Shown here piece by piece: positions 42,205 to 50,314 of a stretch of 64,000 bases of DNA. Source of the stretch: Leifsonia sp040686855 (GTDB taxonomy: Bacteria > Actinomycetota > Actinomycetes > Actinomycetales > Microbacteriaceae); contig NZ_JBFBOG010000002.1 in NCBI RefSeq assembly GCF_040686855.1, positions 868,001-932,000 of the forward strand, in the 5' to 3' direction. Positions within the stretch are counted from its first letter, which is position 1. The number at the start of each line of letters is the position of its first letter. The position numbers and the translations under genes were made by a program. Under the pieces are notes generated by a model, which was not told the origin of the DNA, ran no database searches, and was given only the letters and a program-made list of their open reading frames with translations.

Positions 42205-43022
42205 GGCGCGAGCAGAGCCCGGGCGCGGACGGCGATCCCGTGCGCGACCGACCCGTCGCCGCCGTCCTGGGCCGACCACAGGCTGGACAGCGCACCCCAC
42301 GCGAGCGCCCACGAGAGCACGCGCCGCGGCGTCATCCCGGTCTCGGCCGCGATGATCGCGACCGTGCGCTCCAGCCGCCCCGGCGCGAGCGCCACCGCCG
42401 CGTCCGGGTTGCAGAGGATGTTCGCGACGTCGAATCCCGGATCGCCGTGCAGCGGCTTCGGGTCGATCGCCAGCCAGCCGCGCTCGCCGAAGCGAAGGAC
42501 GTTGCCGTGATGCAGGTCGCCGTGCAGGACCACGTCACCGGAGGGATGGGACAGCAGCTCGTCGACCGTCCGCGCGGCGGCTGCGAGCATCCCGTCCGGG
42601 TCCGTGCCGTCGGAGCTCAGGAGATCGCGGAACCAGCGCCGCAGGTCGAACAGATCCGTGGGCCGAGGCCCACGCCCCGCCGCGTGGAGCCGCCTCCCGA
42701 CCCGGCAGAGGATGCGCGCCGCCTCGTCGTCGCCGTCGGTCCCGGACCGCGCCAGGGCGGTGAGTCCGCCATCGTCGTCCGCGCGCTCGAGCAGCACCGC
42801 ATCCCCATCGCCCGCGAGCACCCGCGCCGCGCCCTCGCCGTCCCACCAGCGGAGGACCGCGTTCCCGGCCCGCTCCTCGCCCGACGTCGCCAGCTTCAGG
42901 AACGCGCGCTCGTCGTTGCGCCGCACAGGCTGCAGAACGCTCGACGCGGTTGCGAAGGCGGCGCCGTCCGGGCGGACCCCCAGGCGTTCGCAGACCGCGG
43001 CCAACGCGTCCTCGGGCAGCAC
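42201..43022 (-). CDS. Aminoglycoside phosphotransferase-like kinase (streptomycin 6-kinase family)
   Basis: 273 residues. The catalytic loop VVLHGDLHHGNVL and metal-binding AIDPKPLHGDPGFDVAN are those of APH(6)/HMG kinase-type enzymes. In that family the product phosphorylates streptomycin or another hydroxylated small molecule using ATP. Chromosomal actinobacterial homologues are often of unknown substrate, so resistance is not certain. GTG 43022 follows the stop of the upstream membrane-protein gene by 13 bases, which suggests co-transcription. Confidence 0.85.
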   Translation of the reverse strand: MLPEDALAAVCERLGVRPDGAAFATASSVLQPVRRNDERAFLKLATSGEERAGNAVLRWWDGEGAARVLAGDGDAVLLERADDDGGLTALARSGTDGDDEAARILCRVGRRLHAAGRGPRPTDLFDLRRWFRDLLSSDGTDPDGMLAAAARTVDELLSHPSGDVVLHGDLHHGNVLRFGERGWLAIDPKPLHGDPGFDVANILCNPDAAVALAPGRLERTVAIIAAETGMTPRRVLSWALAWGALSSLWSAQDGGDGSVAHGIAVRARALLAP

Positions 43023-43035
43023 GATGCGGCCGCCG

Positions 43036-43602
43036 TCAGGGACGCAGGTGGAGGCGTTCGAACCAGTACAGCAGCCGCGGCCAGGTGCGCCGCAGCTGGT
43101 TGAGTGTCATCGGCTCGTCCGGCCGGGTGACCGGAACATCCAACTCCTCCGCCACCCGCTCCATGTCGGCGAGCGACCAGAACTGGCCCCGCATCCGGAT
43201 CAGGAGGCGGCCCTGCGAGGACGCGACGAAGAGCTGGGGGAGGACGTCCAGCGTGCTGCCCTCGTACATCTGCACCAGGATCACCGCGCCCGCCTCGCCC
43301 GGCGCGACGTGCACCGTCCGCCCGAAGAACCCGCGCTCCCGCACGCCGTCCGCGCTGATGCTGATGGTGGTGTTGAGGAACGACGCGACCCCGACGACCG
43401 TCGCCCCGATGACCACGAGATGGGCGATGAGCACATACGGCCAGGCCGGCCCGGGGATGGTGAGCCAGTAGATCACGGCGAACACCGGAGTCGTGAGGGC
43501 GAGCACCGCGATGATGCCGCGCATGAACAGGTGCCGATGCGGGCGCAGGACGGTCACGCGGGTCGACCCCGCATCCCGATCCACGTCTGTCTGCTCACTC
43601 AC
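43036..43602 (-). CDS. Membrane protein with PH-like C-terminal domain, unknown function
   Basis: 188 residues from GTG 43602. A short basic N-terminus precedes two membrane helices (IIAVLALTTPVFAVIYW and VLIAHLVVIGATVVGVASFL). A soluble beta-rich part follows (ISISADGVRERGFFGRTVHV, SSQGRLLIRMRGQFW), resembling bacterial PH-like domains of small membrane proteins. ATG 43656 or 43644 would add 18 or 14 residues, but neither has a ribosome site, so the start is uncertain. The kinase gene follows 13 bases downstream. Confidence 0.65.
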   Translation of the reverse strand: MSEQTDVDRDAGSTRVTVLRPHRHLFMRGIIAVLALTTPVFAVIYWLTIPGPAWPYVLIAHLVVIGATVVGVASFLNTTISISADGVRERGFFGRTVHVAPGEAGAVILVQMYEGSTLDVLPQLFVASSQGRLLIRMRGQFWSLADMERVAEELDVPVTRPDEPMTLNQLRRTWPRLLYWFERLHLRP

Positions 43603-43695
43603 CCGATGAGCTTGACCGATTCGGGCGAACCCCGGTAGCGGCATTTTGGGGGACACCCGTTCAGGGGTGCAGCCGCCCGCGCGGGCGGATCGGGG

Positions 43696-44139
43696 TCAGC
43701 CCGCGGCGCGGATCACCAGCTCGCGGATGCGTTCCTCGTCGGCCGAGGTGAGGTCCAGGATGGCGAACGCCGTGGGCCACATCGTCCCGTCGTCGAGGTG
43801 TGCGGGGTCGTTGAACCCGAGCGTGGAGTAGCGGTACTTGAACTTCGAGGCCGGCTGGAAGAAGCAGAATGTCTTCCCGCCGACGGCGTACGCCGGCATC
43901 CCGTACCAGAGCTTCGGCCACACGTCGGGCACGCTCTCCGTCACGATCGCGTGGACGCGCTCGGCGAGCCGGCGGTCGTGCTCCGGCAGCTCGGCGATCT
44001 TCTCCAGCAGGTCGCGGGTGTCGTCCTCCCGGCTGGCCTTGCCGCGCCGCTGGCGCTTGACCTCGGTCGAGCGCTCCTTCATGGCGGCGCGCTCCTCGTC
44101 GGTGAAGGCGGGGGCTGTGGTGTCTGTCGTCTTCGTCAT
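43696..44139 (-). CDS. DUF1801 (YdhG-like) protein
   Basis: 147 residues. The C-terminal two thirds match the YdhG/YjdI-type DUF1801 domain: PDVWPKLWYGMPAYAVGGKTFCFF, then LGFNDPAHLDDGTMWPTAFA. These proteins resemble the frataxin-like fold and are of unknown biochemical role; some bind iron. The N-terminus is a charged helical segment. ATG 44139 has TATCGT seven bases upstream and no ribosome site, fitting a leaderless transcript. It stands alone, facing the convergent membrane-protein terminus region. Confidence 0.82.
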   Translation of the reverse strand: MTKTTDTTAPAFTDEERAAMKERSTEVKRQRRGKASREDDTRDLLEKIAELPEHDRRLAERVHAIVTESVPDVWPKLWYGMPAYAVGGKTFCFFQPASKFKYRYSTLGFNDPAHLDDGTMWPTAFAILDLTSADEERIRELVIRAAG

Positions 44140-44230
44140 GGTTCTGACGATAGGGCGGGCGGGTGGGGCGCGGCTTCTCCGAAACTGCTCGGATACAGCG
44201 GCGTCACGATCGGTAGAACGCTTCGTCTTC

Positions 44231-44236
44231 TAGAGT
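44231..44236 (+). promoter_or_regulatory. Candidate -10 box of the lipase-toxin cassette
   Basis: TAGAGT fits the TANNNT -10 pattern and lies 65 bases before the first start of the cassette. The 60-base leader carries AGGAAG (44286-44291) as ribosome site. No convincing -35 is visible. Confidence 0.35.
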
Positions 44237-44301
44237 GACGGGTTCATCCGTCCGGTCGAGGCTCGGGTGGTCCGGCCGTTTCGTGAGGAAGCGGGGCGCG
44301 G

Positions 44302-44697
44302 ATGCGAGTGGTACCGGTACTCAGTGCTGTTGCGGTGGGCGTCGTCCTCGTTGCGGGTCTGACAGCCTGCTCGATGTTCAAGGATCGGTTGATGACTCCA
44401 GACCCTCCAGTTCGGGAACTGCAGCGCGAGGCCGCCCTCTTCTACCGGGACTGGTCACAGCCGGACGTCGAGAGGATTCGGTTCACTCAGGATGGTGGCA
44501 GGCCGGGGCTGGGTGCGTCGTGGAGAGTGAATGCGGTAGCCACCGTGAAGGGCGTGGATTACGAGGTGCTCATCACCCCGCACAGCGCAGTAGGTTTCGT
44601 CGGAGACAACGGTGAGCCTCCCGAAGCGCCAACCCCTTCGCCGCGCCTGCCGTTGACGGTGATGTACAGCGACGGAACATCCGAGGTGATCGAGTGA
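44302..44697 (+). CDS. Putative lipoprotein, candidate immunity protein of the lipase cassette
   Basis: 131 residues. A signal peptide (VLSAVAVGVVLVAG) ends in the lipobox LTAC, so the protein is lipid-anchored on the outer face of the membrane. The mature part of about 108 residues has no recognised domain and shows alternating strands (ASWRVNAVATVKGVDYEVLI, LPLTVMYSDGTSEVIE). Its stop overlaps the GTG of the lipase-like gene (GTGA), so the two are made together. In Staphylococcus aureus the lipoprotein TilA neutralises the type VII lipase toxin TslA from an equivalent gene position. The immunity role here is inferred from that parallel. Confidence 0.7.
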   Translation: MRVVPVLSAVAVGVVLVAGLTACSMFKDRLMTPDPPVRELQREAALFYRDWSQPDVERIRFTQDGGRPGLGASWRVNAVATVKGVDYEVLITPHSAVGFVGDNGEPPEAPTPSPRLPLTVMYSDGTSEVIE

Positions 44698-45932
44698 CGA
44701 CCGCCGAAGAGTACTTGCGTCTTGCAGACGAGGCGTACTCGGTCGATCCTTTGCGGCACCATCCTCCGCATACGAAGGGCAAGCGGTTCTGTGTTCGCGT
44801 CGATCCCGCCGGCACACTGCAACGGTACGAAGTTCTTGATTCCGAGAACCACGAGGCCAACGGTTTCCAGGCGATGGCTGTCGCGCCGGTCGTGAACGGT
44901 GTGGTGGACACGTCCCACGTCGTGGTCGTCTATGCGGGCACCAACCCTGACCATCGGGCGGACATCCTCGAGGACGTCTCCACGGTGATCGGGGGCAAGA
45001 ACGGACCGGGATCGCAGGTGCTGGACGCGCACTTCTTCGCCGATCGGGTGCGAGCTCGGTATCCGCAAGCGACGATGTCGACCGTGGGGCACTCGCTGGG
45101 CGGGTTCCTCGCGTTGCTGGTCGCGGCGGAGAACGACTGGGATTCCACCACGTTCAACGCGCCCGACCCGTGGGATTCGCTGACCGGGCGGACCAAGGAC
45201 AGGCTGAAGGCCGCCACCAAAGCGGGCCGGAACCGGCTGCACAACTATGTCAACGTGTGGGACGTCGTCGGGAACATTCTCGGCAACAGGACCGGTGCCG
45301 CCGACTACGTCGCCGACGAACCCGGGCGGGACGCGCCCAGCTACCACGACATCGGCAAGGACAAGGCGTTCAGCTTCAACCCCGATGGTTCGATCGCCGG
45401 CGCGGGGGCGAAGGGCCGTCGCCTCGAGGACGTGATCGGAAACGCGGTCGACACGATCGCCCCGGGCGCATCGATCACCCTCTCCCCGGGCATCTCGGTG
45501 CTCGCCGGCATCGCCCGAAGCCCAGCGGCGATGGCGTCGCTGGCCAAGTACGCGTCCGGAGCGATGATCGCGGTGAACTCCGCCGCCGCGCTCGGTTTGG
45601 CGTCGAGCATCGCCGGCACCGCGTCCGCGTTGATACAGGTCAAGGAGGCGAACGGCCGGATCCTTCCACGGATGGAGGCGGGTTTACTGGCGGCGAAGAA
45701 CGCTGTGGCCGGTCTGCCGTACATCACCGCATACGACATCGACCTATGCGTGGACGTGAACAGGTTGCATGTTCGGCAGAACGTGGACGAACAAGCGGTT
45801 CACCGCGTCGCCCGACTGGTCGATGAGCACCTGGTCCTGGTCGGCCAGCTCAGCGACGGGATCACCCGGTCCGTGACCCACACCCTCGAACACGACGCCC
45901 GCTGGGCGATGAGCTTTGGCTTGCAGAAGTGA
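44694..45932 (+). CDS. Lipase-like alpha/beta hydrolase with C-terminal helical domain (candidate type VII-secreted toxin)
   Basis: 412 residues. The N-terminal half is a class 3 lipase-like alpha/beta hydrolase: VVVVYAGTN is the oxyanion strand, S134 in VGHSLGG the nucleophile, and D190 and H218 stand at plausible triad positions. Residues about 245-412 form an Ala-rich helical region (SLAKYASGAMIAVNSAAAL) followed by a long helix pair. This lipase-first, helical-targeting-domain-last order is the reverse of LXG toxins and matches S. aureus TslA. It has no signal peptide, which suits type VII secretion. Two small helical partners follow. A housekeeping intracellular lipase is the alternative. 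Confidence 0.75.
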   Translation: MTTAEEYLRLADEAYSVDPLRHHPPHTKGKRFCVRVDPAGTLQRYEVLDSENHEANGFQAMAVAPVVNGVVDTSHVVVVYAGTNPDHRADILEDVSTVIGGKNGPGSQVLDAHFFADRVRARYPQATMSTVGHSLGGFLALLVAAENDWDSTTFNAPDPWDSLTGRTKDRLKAATKAGRNRLHNYVNVWDVVGNILGNRTGAADYVADEPGRDAPSYHDIGKDKAFSFNPDGSIAGAGAKGRRLEDVIGNAVDTIAPGASITLSPGISVLAGIARSPAAMASLAKYASGAMIAVNSAAALGLASSIAGTASALIQVKEANGRILPRMEAGLLAAKNAVAGLPYITAYDIDLCVDVNRLHVRQNVDEQAVHRVARLVDEHLVLVGQLSDGITRSVTHTLEHDARWAMSFGLQK

Positions 45933-45942
45933 GGGGCGCCTG

Positions 45943-46308
45943 ATGTCGAATCACGGTGCGCTTGACCCGGCGACGTTCGTGCAGGAGCTTTTCGGCGGGA
46001 TCGAACGCGAACTCCAGACCGGTGCCGGCGAGGTCCAGGCCTGGATCCAGGCGCAGGTCCACGGTGTGGCGGTGGGGCTCCTGCACAGCATGCTGCCTCC
46101 GCTCGTCCACGCGAACTACGTCGCCGTCAAGGTCAGCGAGTCCACCACCGTGCTTCCCGCGCACGCCGGCATCCACACCGCCCTGGGCGCGGCGGACGTC
46201 AGCAACGGTGTGCTCGCCGGCGCTGTCGGCGACAAAGTGAAACAGGGCCTCACCGAGCTGACCCGGCGAAGCGACTACTCCGAAGGGGTGAACAGCATCC
46301 GATGGTGA
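45943..46308 (+). CDS. Small helical protein, candidate Lap1/TlaA-like secretion partner
   Basis: 121 residues, no signal peptide or membrane segment. Two helical stretches (FVQELFGGIERELQTGAGE, QGLTELTRR) flank a middle part (KVSESTTVLPAHAGIHTALG). It begins ten bases after the lipase-like gene and its stop overlaps the start of the next small gene. In T7SSb toxin loci the toxin's helical domain binds two small helical partners needed for export; this protein has the right size and place. Membership of the DUF3130/TIGR04197 group needs a profile search. Confidence 0.6.
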   Translation: MSNHGALDPATFVQELFGGIERELQTGAGEVQAWIQAQVHGVAVGLLHSMLPPLVHANYVAVKVSESTTVLPAHAGIHTALGAADVSNGVLAGAVGDKVKQGLTELTRRSDYSEGVNSIRW

Positions 46309-46637
46309 CCCACCGAACGCTCCACGAACTCGACGACGCTCACGCGGACCAGCGCACGCGCGCACGACTGCGAATCGACCTGGCGGAGCAGTACGTCCAC
46401 GACTATCGTTCCCGCGTCCGGGACGTGCAGGAACGGTTCCACGAGCTCGCCGCTCGCGACGGCGTCGGCGACGACACCGGCTTCCGCGAGGAACTGCGTC
46501 GCACCTCCGTCATCGTCGACGAGAAGGTCGCACGCGCGGGCCGCCAGATCGCCGAGCTGGAAGACGAGTACGACCAGCTGCTGCGCGCCCAGACCGACGA
46601 ACGCGAGTCCTTCCTCGCGCGATCGGCCGCGGACTAG
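46302..46637 (+). CDS. Small coiled-coil protein, candidate Lap2 (DUF3958)/TlaA2-like partner
   Basis: 111 residues, nearly all charged coiled coil: helix 1 at about residues 15-48 (ARLRIDLAEQYVHDYRSRVR), a break with GVGDDTGF, and helix 2 at about 60-108 (ARAGRQIAELEDEYDQLLRA). This two-helix hairpin with an aromatic near the turn is like DUF3958 proteins encoded beside LXG toxins. Its ATG lies within the stop region of the preceding gene (ATGGTGA), so translation is coupled. It ends the cassette; the next gene is an unrelated SulP transporter. Confidence 0.62.
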   Translation: MVTHRTLHELDDAHADQRTRARLRIDLAEQYVHDYRSRVRDVQERFHELAARDGVGDDTGFREELRRTSVIVDEKVARAGRQIAELEDEYDQLLRAQTDERESFLARSAAD

Positions 46638-46697
46638 CGTCTAGACGCCCCGAAACCCCTGGCGATACCCTGCCCGCACGTCACGAGGGGAGCGCGC

Positions 46698-48368
46698 ATG
46701 GCCGACGCAGGCACCGCGGCACCGCCGCGCCGCCTGCTGCCCGGCCTCACCCGCCGCAACCTCGTCCGCGAACTCCTCGCCGGCGTGACCCTGCTGGCCA
46801 TCGCTATCCCGCTCAACATCGGCTACGCGCAGATCGCCGGGCTACCGCCGACCGCCGGGCTGTACGCGCTGGTCCTCCCGTCGATCCTCTACGCCCTCAC
46901 GGTGAGCTCCCGGCAGGTCGTCGCGTCGCCGGATGCGGCGGCCGCGGCGCTCGTCGCCTCCTCCGTCGGCGGGCTCGCTGTCAGCCAGGGGAACTACATC
47001 GCCCTGACGCTCGCGCAGGCGCTGATCGGCGGCGCGCTGTTCCTGCTGAGCGCGATCTTCAAGCTCGGGTTCCTGGCGAACTTCCTCTCCAAGCCGATCC
47101 TGGTCGGCTTCGTCGGCGGTCTCGCGCTCGACATCCTGGTGTCGCAGGTCGCCAAGATGCTCGGCGTGAAGATCGACTCCGGCGGGGAGTTCGTGGACAA
47201 GCTCGTCGGCCTGATCGGGGGGCTCTCGGGCGTCAACGTCTGGTCGGTGCTGATCTCGGCCGGGTCGCTCCTCATCCTGCTCGCCGGGCGGCGCATCGCG
47301 CGCGCCGTGCCGTGGGCGCTCATCGTTCTCGTCCTCGCCACGATCGTCGTGCTGCTCACCGGCGCCGAGTCCGCGGGCGTCTCGGTGCTCGGAAAGGTGG
47401 AGGCCGGCCCGCCCCGCCTCACGTGGCCGGTGATCGACTGGGGGCAGTGGCTCGCGGTCATCCCGTCGGCCATCGCGCTGACGTTGGTGACGATGGGGGA
47501 GGGGCTGCTCGTGTCGCGGTCCTACGGCGAGCGCCGCGGCTACGCGACAAGCCCCAACCGCGACCTGTTCGCCTTCGGCCTCGGCAACCTCGGCGCCGGA
47601 GTGAGTGGCGGCTTCTTCGTCGGCGCGTCCACGTCCCGCACCGCGGCGATGGACCAGGCCGGCTCGCGCACCCAGCTCCCATCGCTCGTCACCGCGGCCG
47701 GAACGCTGCTTCTCCTCGTCTTCGGGACGGCGCTGCTCGAGGACATCCCGTCTCCCGTCATCGGCGCGATCGTCGCCGTCGCCGTCGTGCCGCTGCTCGG
47801 AATCCCGGACTTCATCCGGTTGTGGTCTCTCGACCGGTTCGAGTTCGCCGTCGGCGCGGTGTGCTTCCTCGGCGCGGTGTTCATCGGACCGATCGCCGGG
47901 ATCGTGATCGCGTTCGTGCTCGCGGTCGTCAACGTCACCAGGCGGGCGGCGAACCCGCCGATCGACACGCTGTCGTCCGACGGCGACCCGACCCACTCCC
48001 TGCTCGACCCGGCCGACCCGGGGACGCTGACCGCGCCGGGCGTGGTCGTCATCCGACTGGCCGCGCCGCTGTTCTTCGCGAACAGCACCGCGTTCGGGGA
48101 GGCCGTCACCTCCGCGGTCACCGCGACCGGGGCGCGACAGGTCGTCCTCGACATGGAGGCGGTGACCGACGTCGACGTGACCGGCGCGGAGGCGTGGGAG
48201 TCGATGCGGGCGTTCCTGTCCGCGCGGGAAGTCGGCCTCGCGCTGAGCCGCGTCCGCCCGGGGATCCTCGACCGGCTGCACCAGCTCGGCCTCGACAAAG
48301 GCATCACCGTCTTCGACACCAACCGGGCGGCGATCGCGGCCCTGCGGACCGACGCGGACGCCCGCTGA
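46698..48368 (+). CDS. SulP-family anion (sulfate/bicarbonate) transporter with STAS domain
   Basis: 556 residues. About eleven to twelve membrane segments begin with ELLAGVTLLAIAIPLNIGYA and ISPNRD-type sequence (GYATSPNRDLFAFGLGNLGA), and GGFFVGASTSRTAAM is conserved. A cytoplasmic STAS domain occupies about residues 440-550 (VVLDMEAVTDVDVTGAEAWE). It carries sulfate, bicarbonate or another anion. GAGGGGAG precedes the ATG, and TACCCT (46666-46671) could be the -10 box. A GAP-family gene follows 11 bases later. Confidence 0.92.
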   Translation: MADAGTAAPPRRLLPGLTRRNLVRELLAGVTLLAIAIPLNIGYAQIAGLPPTAGLYALVLPSILYALTVSSRQVVASPDAAAAALVASSVGGLAVSQGNYIALTLAQALIGGALFLLSAIFKLGFLANFLSKPILVGFVGGLALDILVSQVAKMLGVKIDSGGEFVDKLVGLIGGLSGVNVWSVLISAGSLLILLAGRRIARAVPWALIVLVLATIVVLLTGAESAGVSVLGKVEAGPPRLTWPVIDWGQWLAVIPSAIALTLVTMGEGLLVSRSYGERRGYATSPNRDLFAFGLGNLGAGVSGGFFVGASTSRTAAMDQAGSRTQLPSLVTAAGTLLLLVFGTALLEDIPSPVIGAIVAVAVVPLLGIPDFIRLWSLDRFEFAVGAVCFLGAVFIGPIAGIVIAFVLAVVNVTRRAANPPIDTLSSDGDPTHSLLDPADPGTLTAPGVVVIRLAAPLFFANSTAFGEAVTSAVTATGARQVVLDMEAVTDVDVTGAEAWESMRAFLSAREVGLALSRVRPGILDRLHQLGLDKGITVFDTNRAAIAALRTDADAR

Positions 48369-48379
48369 AAGGACTTCTG

Positions 48380-49051
48380 GTGCTCCAGGCAATCGGAGAG
48401 GTGCTGCCGCTGGCGGTCGGCATCGCGATCAGCCCCATCCCGATCATCGCGGCCATCCTGATGCTGCTCTCGCCGCGCGCCCGGTCGACCGGCGTCGGCT
48501 TCCTCGTCGGCTGGGTCGTCGGCATCCTGGTCGCCGTCGTCGTGTTCAGCCTCCTGTCCGGCCTCATCCCCGCGGCGGATCCCGACGCCTCCCAGCCGAT
48601 CGTGGGCGTGATCGAGATCGTGCTCGGTGTGCTGCTGCTCCTCCTGGCGCTGCGCCAGTGGCGGTCGCGCCCGCGTGCCGGCGAGACCGCGGCCCTGCCG
48701 AAGTGGATGGACGCGATCGACGACATGACGGCCGCGCGTGGGCTCGTGCTCGGGTTCCTGCTCGCCGCGATCAACCCGAAGAACCTGCTGCTGGCCGCCT
48801 CCGCCGGCGTGACGATCGGCACCGCCGGCCTGTCGGTCGGGTCGGCGGTGGTCGTCATCGCCGTGTTCACGCTGATCGCCGCGATCTCGGTGCTCGTCCC
48901 GGTGGTCGGCTACCTGGTCGCGGCGTCGGCGTTCCGCGGACCGTTGAACGCGCTCCGCGGCTGGCTGGTGGACCACAACGCCGCCGTCATGTCCGTGCTG
49001 CTGCTGGTGATCGGCGTCGCGGTCATCGGCAAGGGGATCGCCGCCTTCTAG
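48380..49051 (+). CDS. GAP family (Sap, LysE superfamily) membrane protein
   Basis: 223 residues with six membrane segments. VLPLAVGIAISPIPIIAAIL and LAAINPKNLLLAASAGV are the two conserved repeats of the GAP (peptidoglycolipid-addressing) group in the LysE superfamily. Mycobacterial relatives help export glycolipids, but most members have unknown cargo. AAAGGA lies seven bases before GTG 48380. It is probably co-transcribed with the SulP gene 11 bases upstream. Its stop shares CTAG with the stop of the convergent gene. Confidence 0.85.
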   Translation: MLQAIGEVLPLAVGIAISPIPIIAAILMLLSPRARSTGVGFLVGWVVGILVAVVVFSLLSGLIPAADPDASQPIVGVIEIVLGVLLLLLALRQWRSRPRAGETAALPKWMDAIDDMTAARGLVLGFLLAAINPKNLLLAASAGVTIGTAGLSVGSAVVVIAVFTLIAAISVLVPVVGYLVAASAFRGPLNALRGWLVDHNAAVMSVLLLVIGVAVIGKGIAAF

Positions 49052-49473
49052 GAGGGTCCGCCCGCCCTGACCCGCTCGCGGATCATCCGGAACGACGTGT
49101 TGAGCACGGACGCGGCGAGCAGCACCAGGTAGATCGCCCAGAAGGCGGCGTCCCCCGCGTGCAGGTACCGCGTCAGCTCCCAGGTCTCCTGAGTCGCCAA
49201 CAGTGCTCCGCCCGCCGAGACCGCGAACCATCCCGTCCCCGAGGCGCGGAACAGCCGCGCGCGCGACCCGACCGACGGATCGGCCGCGATCAGACGGCGC
49301 GTGAGGAAGTACATCACCGGCGGCAGCAGCCACCAGTACCGCGACGGCAGGGCTGTGTCCTCCTTCGCGATCGACGACTCGATGCGGTGCAGTTCCACCG
49401 AGCCCTGGAACAGGGGACCGGCGACGAGGAACCACGCCCCGATGAAACTCGCCCAGACGACCAACGCCTCCAC
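49048..49473 (-). CDS. Small membrane protein of unknown function
   Basis: 141 residues with three to four hydrophobic helices (EALVVWASFIGAWFLVAG, WWLLPPVMYFLTRRL, AGDAAFWAIYLVLLAASVL). No family recognised. GTG 49473 has TAGACT six bases upstream and no ribosome site, as at other leaderless genes here. It is divergent from the ArsR gene with only 46 bases between starts, so the two may share control. Confidence 0.68.
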   Translation of the reverse strand: MEALVVWASFIGAWFLVAGPLFQGSVELHRIESSIAKEDTALPSRYWWLLPPVMYFLTRRLIAADPSVGSRARLFRASGTGWFAVSAGGALLATQETWELTRYLHAGDAAFWAIYLVLLAASVLNTSFRMIRERVRAGGPS

Positions 49474-49519
49474 GGACCCAGTCTAGACAGGTGACCCTAG
49501 AGTCACCTATTGTGTCGGT

Positions 49520-49843
49520 ATGAGCACCGACGACGTCATCCAGGCGATCGCGGATCCCACGCGCCGCCGGCTGCTCGACGCCCTCCGTGAGCAGGACGGG
49601 CAGCCCATCGCATCCCTCACCGAGAGGGTCGCGCCGCTCGGGCGCCACGTCGTGCTCAAGCACATCCACGTGCTCGAAGCAGCCGACCTCGTCGTCACCC
49701 GCAAGGTGGGGCGCCAGCGGCTGTGCTATCTCAACGCGGTGCCCATCGTGCAGCTCGCCGAACGCTGGATCGACGACTTCGGCGCACGCACGGCATCCGG
49801 ACTCACCGCACTGAAGAGGGATCTGGAAGGAAAGACACCATGA
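49520..49843 (+). CDS. ArsR-family transcriptional regulator
   Basis: 107 residues. The winged HTH (IQAIADPTRRRLLDALRE, LGRHVVLKHIHVLEAADLVV, then wing GRQRLCYLN) is that of the ArsR/SmtB fold. No cysteine metal site typical of metal sensors is visible, so it is likely the type paired with SRPBCC proteins. Its stop overlaps the start of that SRPBCC gene in ATGA. ATG 49520 has TATTGT six bases upstream; a direct repeat of AGTCACCTA-like sequence near 49490-49508 may be its operator. Confidence 0.88.
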   Translation: MSTDDVIQAIADPTRRRLLDALREQDGQPIASLTERVAPLGRHVVLKHIHVLEAADLVVTRKVGRQRLCYLNAVPIVQLAERWIDDFGARTASGLTALKRDLEGKTP

Positions 49844-50256
49844 CCGAGGACCGCGTCTACCGCGTCCGCATCGACGCCACGCCCGAAGCGGCGTGGGCGG
49901 CGATCACCGAGCCCGCCCGCACCGCCGCCTGGTACTACGGCTCCGAGGTGCGCACGACCTGGACGGTCGGCGAGCCCCTGGAGTACTACGCCGGCGACGA
50001 GCTGCAGATCACCGGCGCCCTCCTGTCGTACGACCCGCCGCGCTCGTACAGCCACCAGTTCATCGCCGCCTGGTCGGGCGAGCGCGAGGACCAGGGCACG
50101 CTCACCTGGACCGTGGAGCCCGACGGAGACGGGTGCGTCGTGACGCTCGTGCACGCCGGCGGTCACGGGCAGGAGACCGTGGACGGCTCCCGCTACATCA
50201 TGGACGCGCTGAAGGCGTACCTGGAGGGAGCGGAGGTTCCGCGCGCCGCGGGCTGA
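49840..50256 (+). CDS. SRPBCC (AHSA1/START-like) domain protein
   Basis: 138 residues. YRVRIDATPEAAWAAITEPA opens the helix-grip fold and GTLTWTVEPDGDGCVVTLVH closes its sheet. The conserved AHSA1-type end has a long C-terminal helix (DALKAYLEG). SRPBCC proteins bind hydrophobic ligands in a deep cavity. Translation is coupled to the ArsR gene by an ATGA overlap, a pairing seen in many actinobacteria. Ligand and role are unknown. Confidence 0.88.
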   Translation: MTEDRVYRVRIDATPEAAWAAITEPARTAAWYYGSEVRTTWTVGEPLEYYAGDELQITGALLSYDPPRSYSHQFIAAWSGEREDQGTLTWTVEPDGDGCVVTLVHAGGHGQETVDGSRYIMDALKAYLEGAEVPRAAG

Positions 50257-50314
50257 GTGCGCGGGCCGTACGCCGGGTCTGGCCGCCGAGCGGTCGCCCG
50301 GCCATACTGCCCCC

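Noticed and set aside
42201..43022. Calling the kinase a true streptomycin resistance gene
   Set aside because: The motifs only place it in the APH(6)-like group; chromosomal homologues without mobile context usually have unknown substrates.
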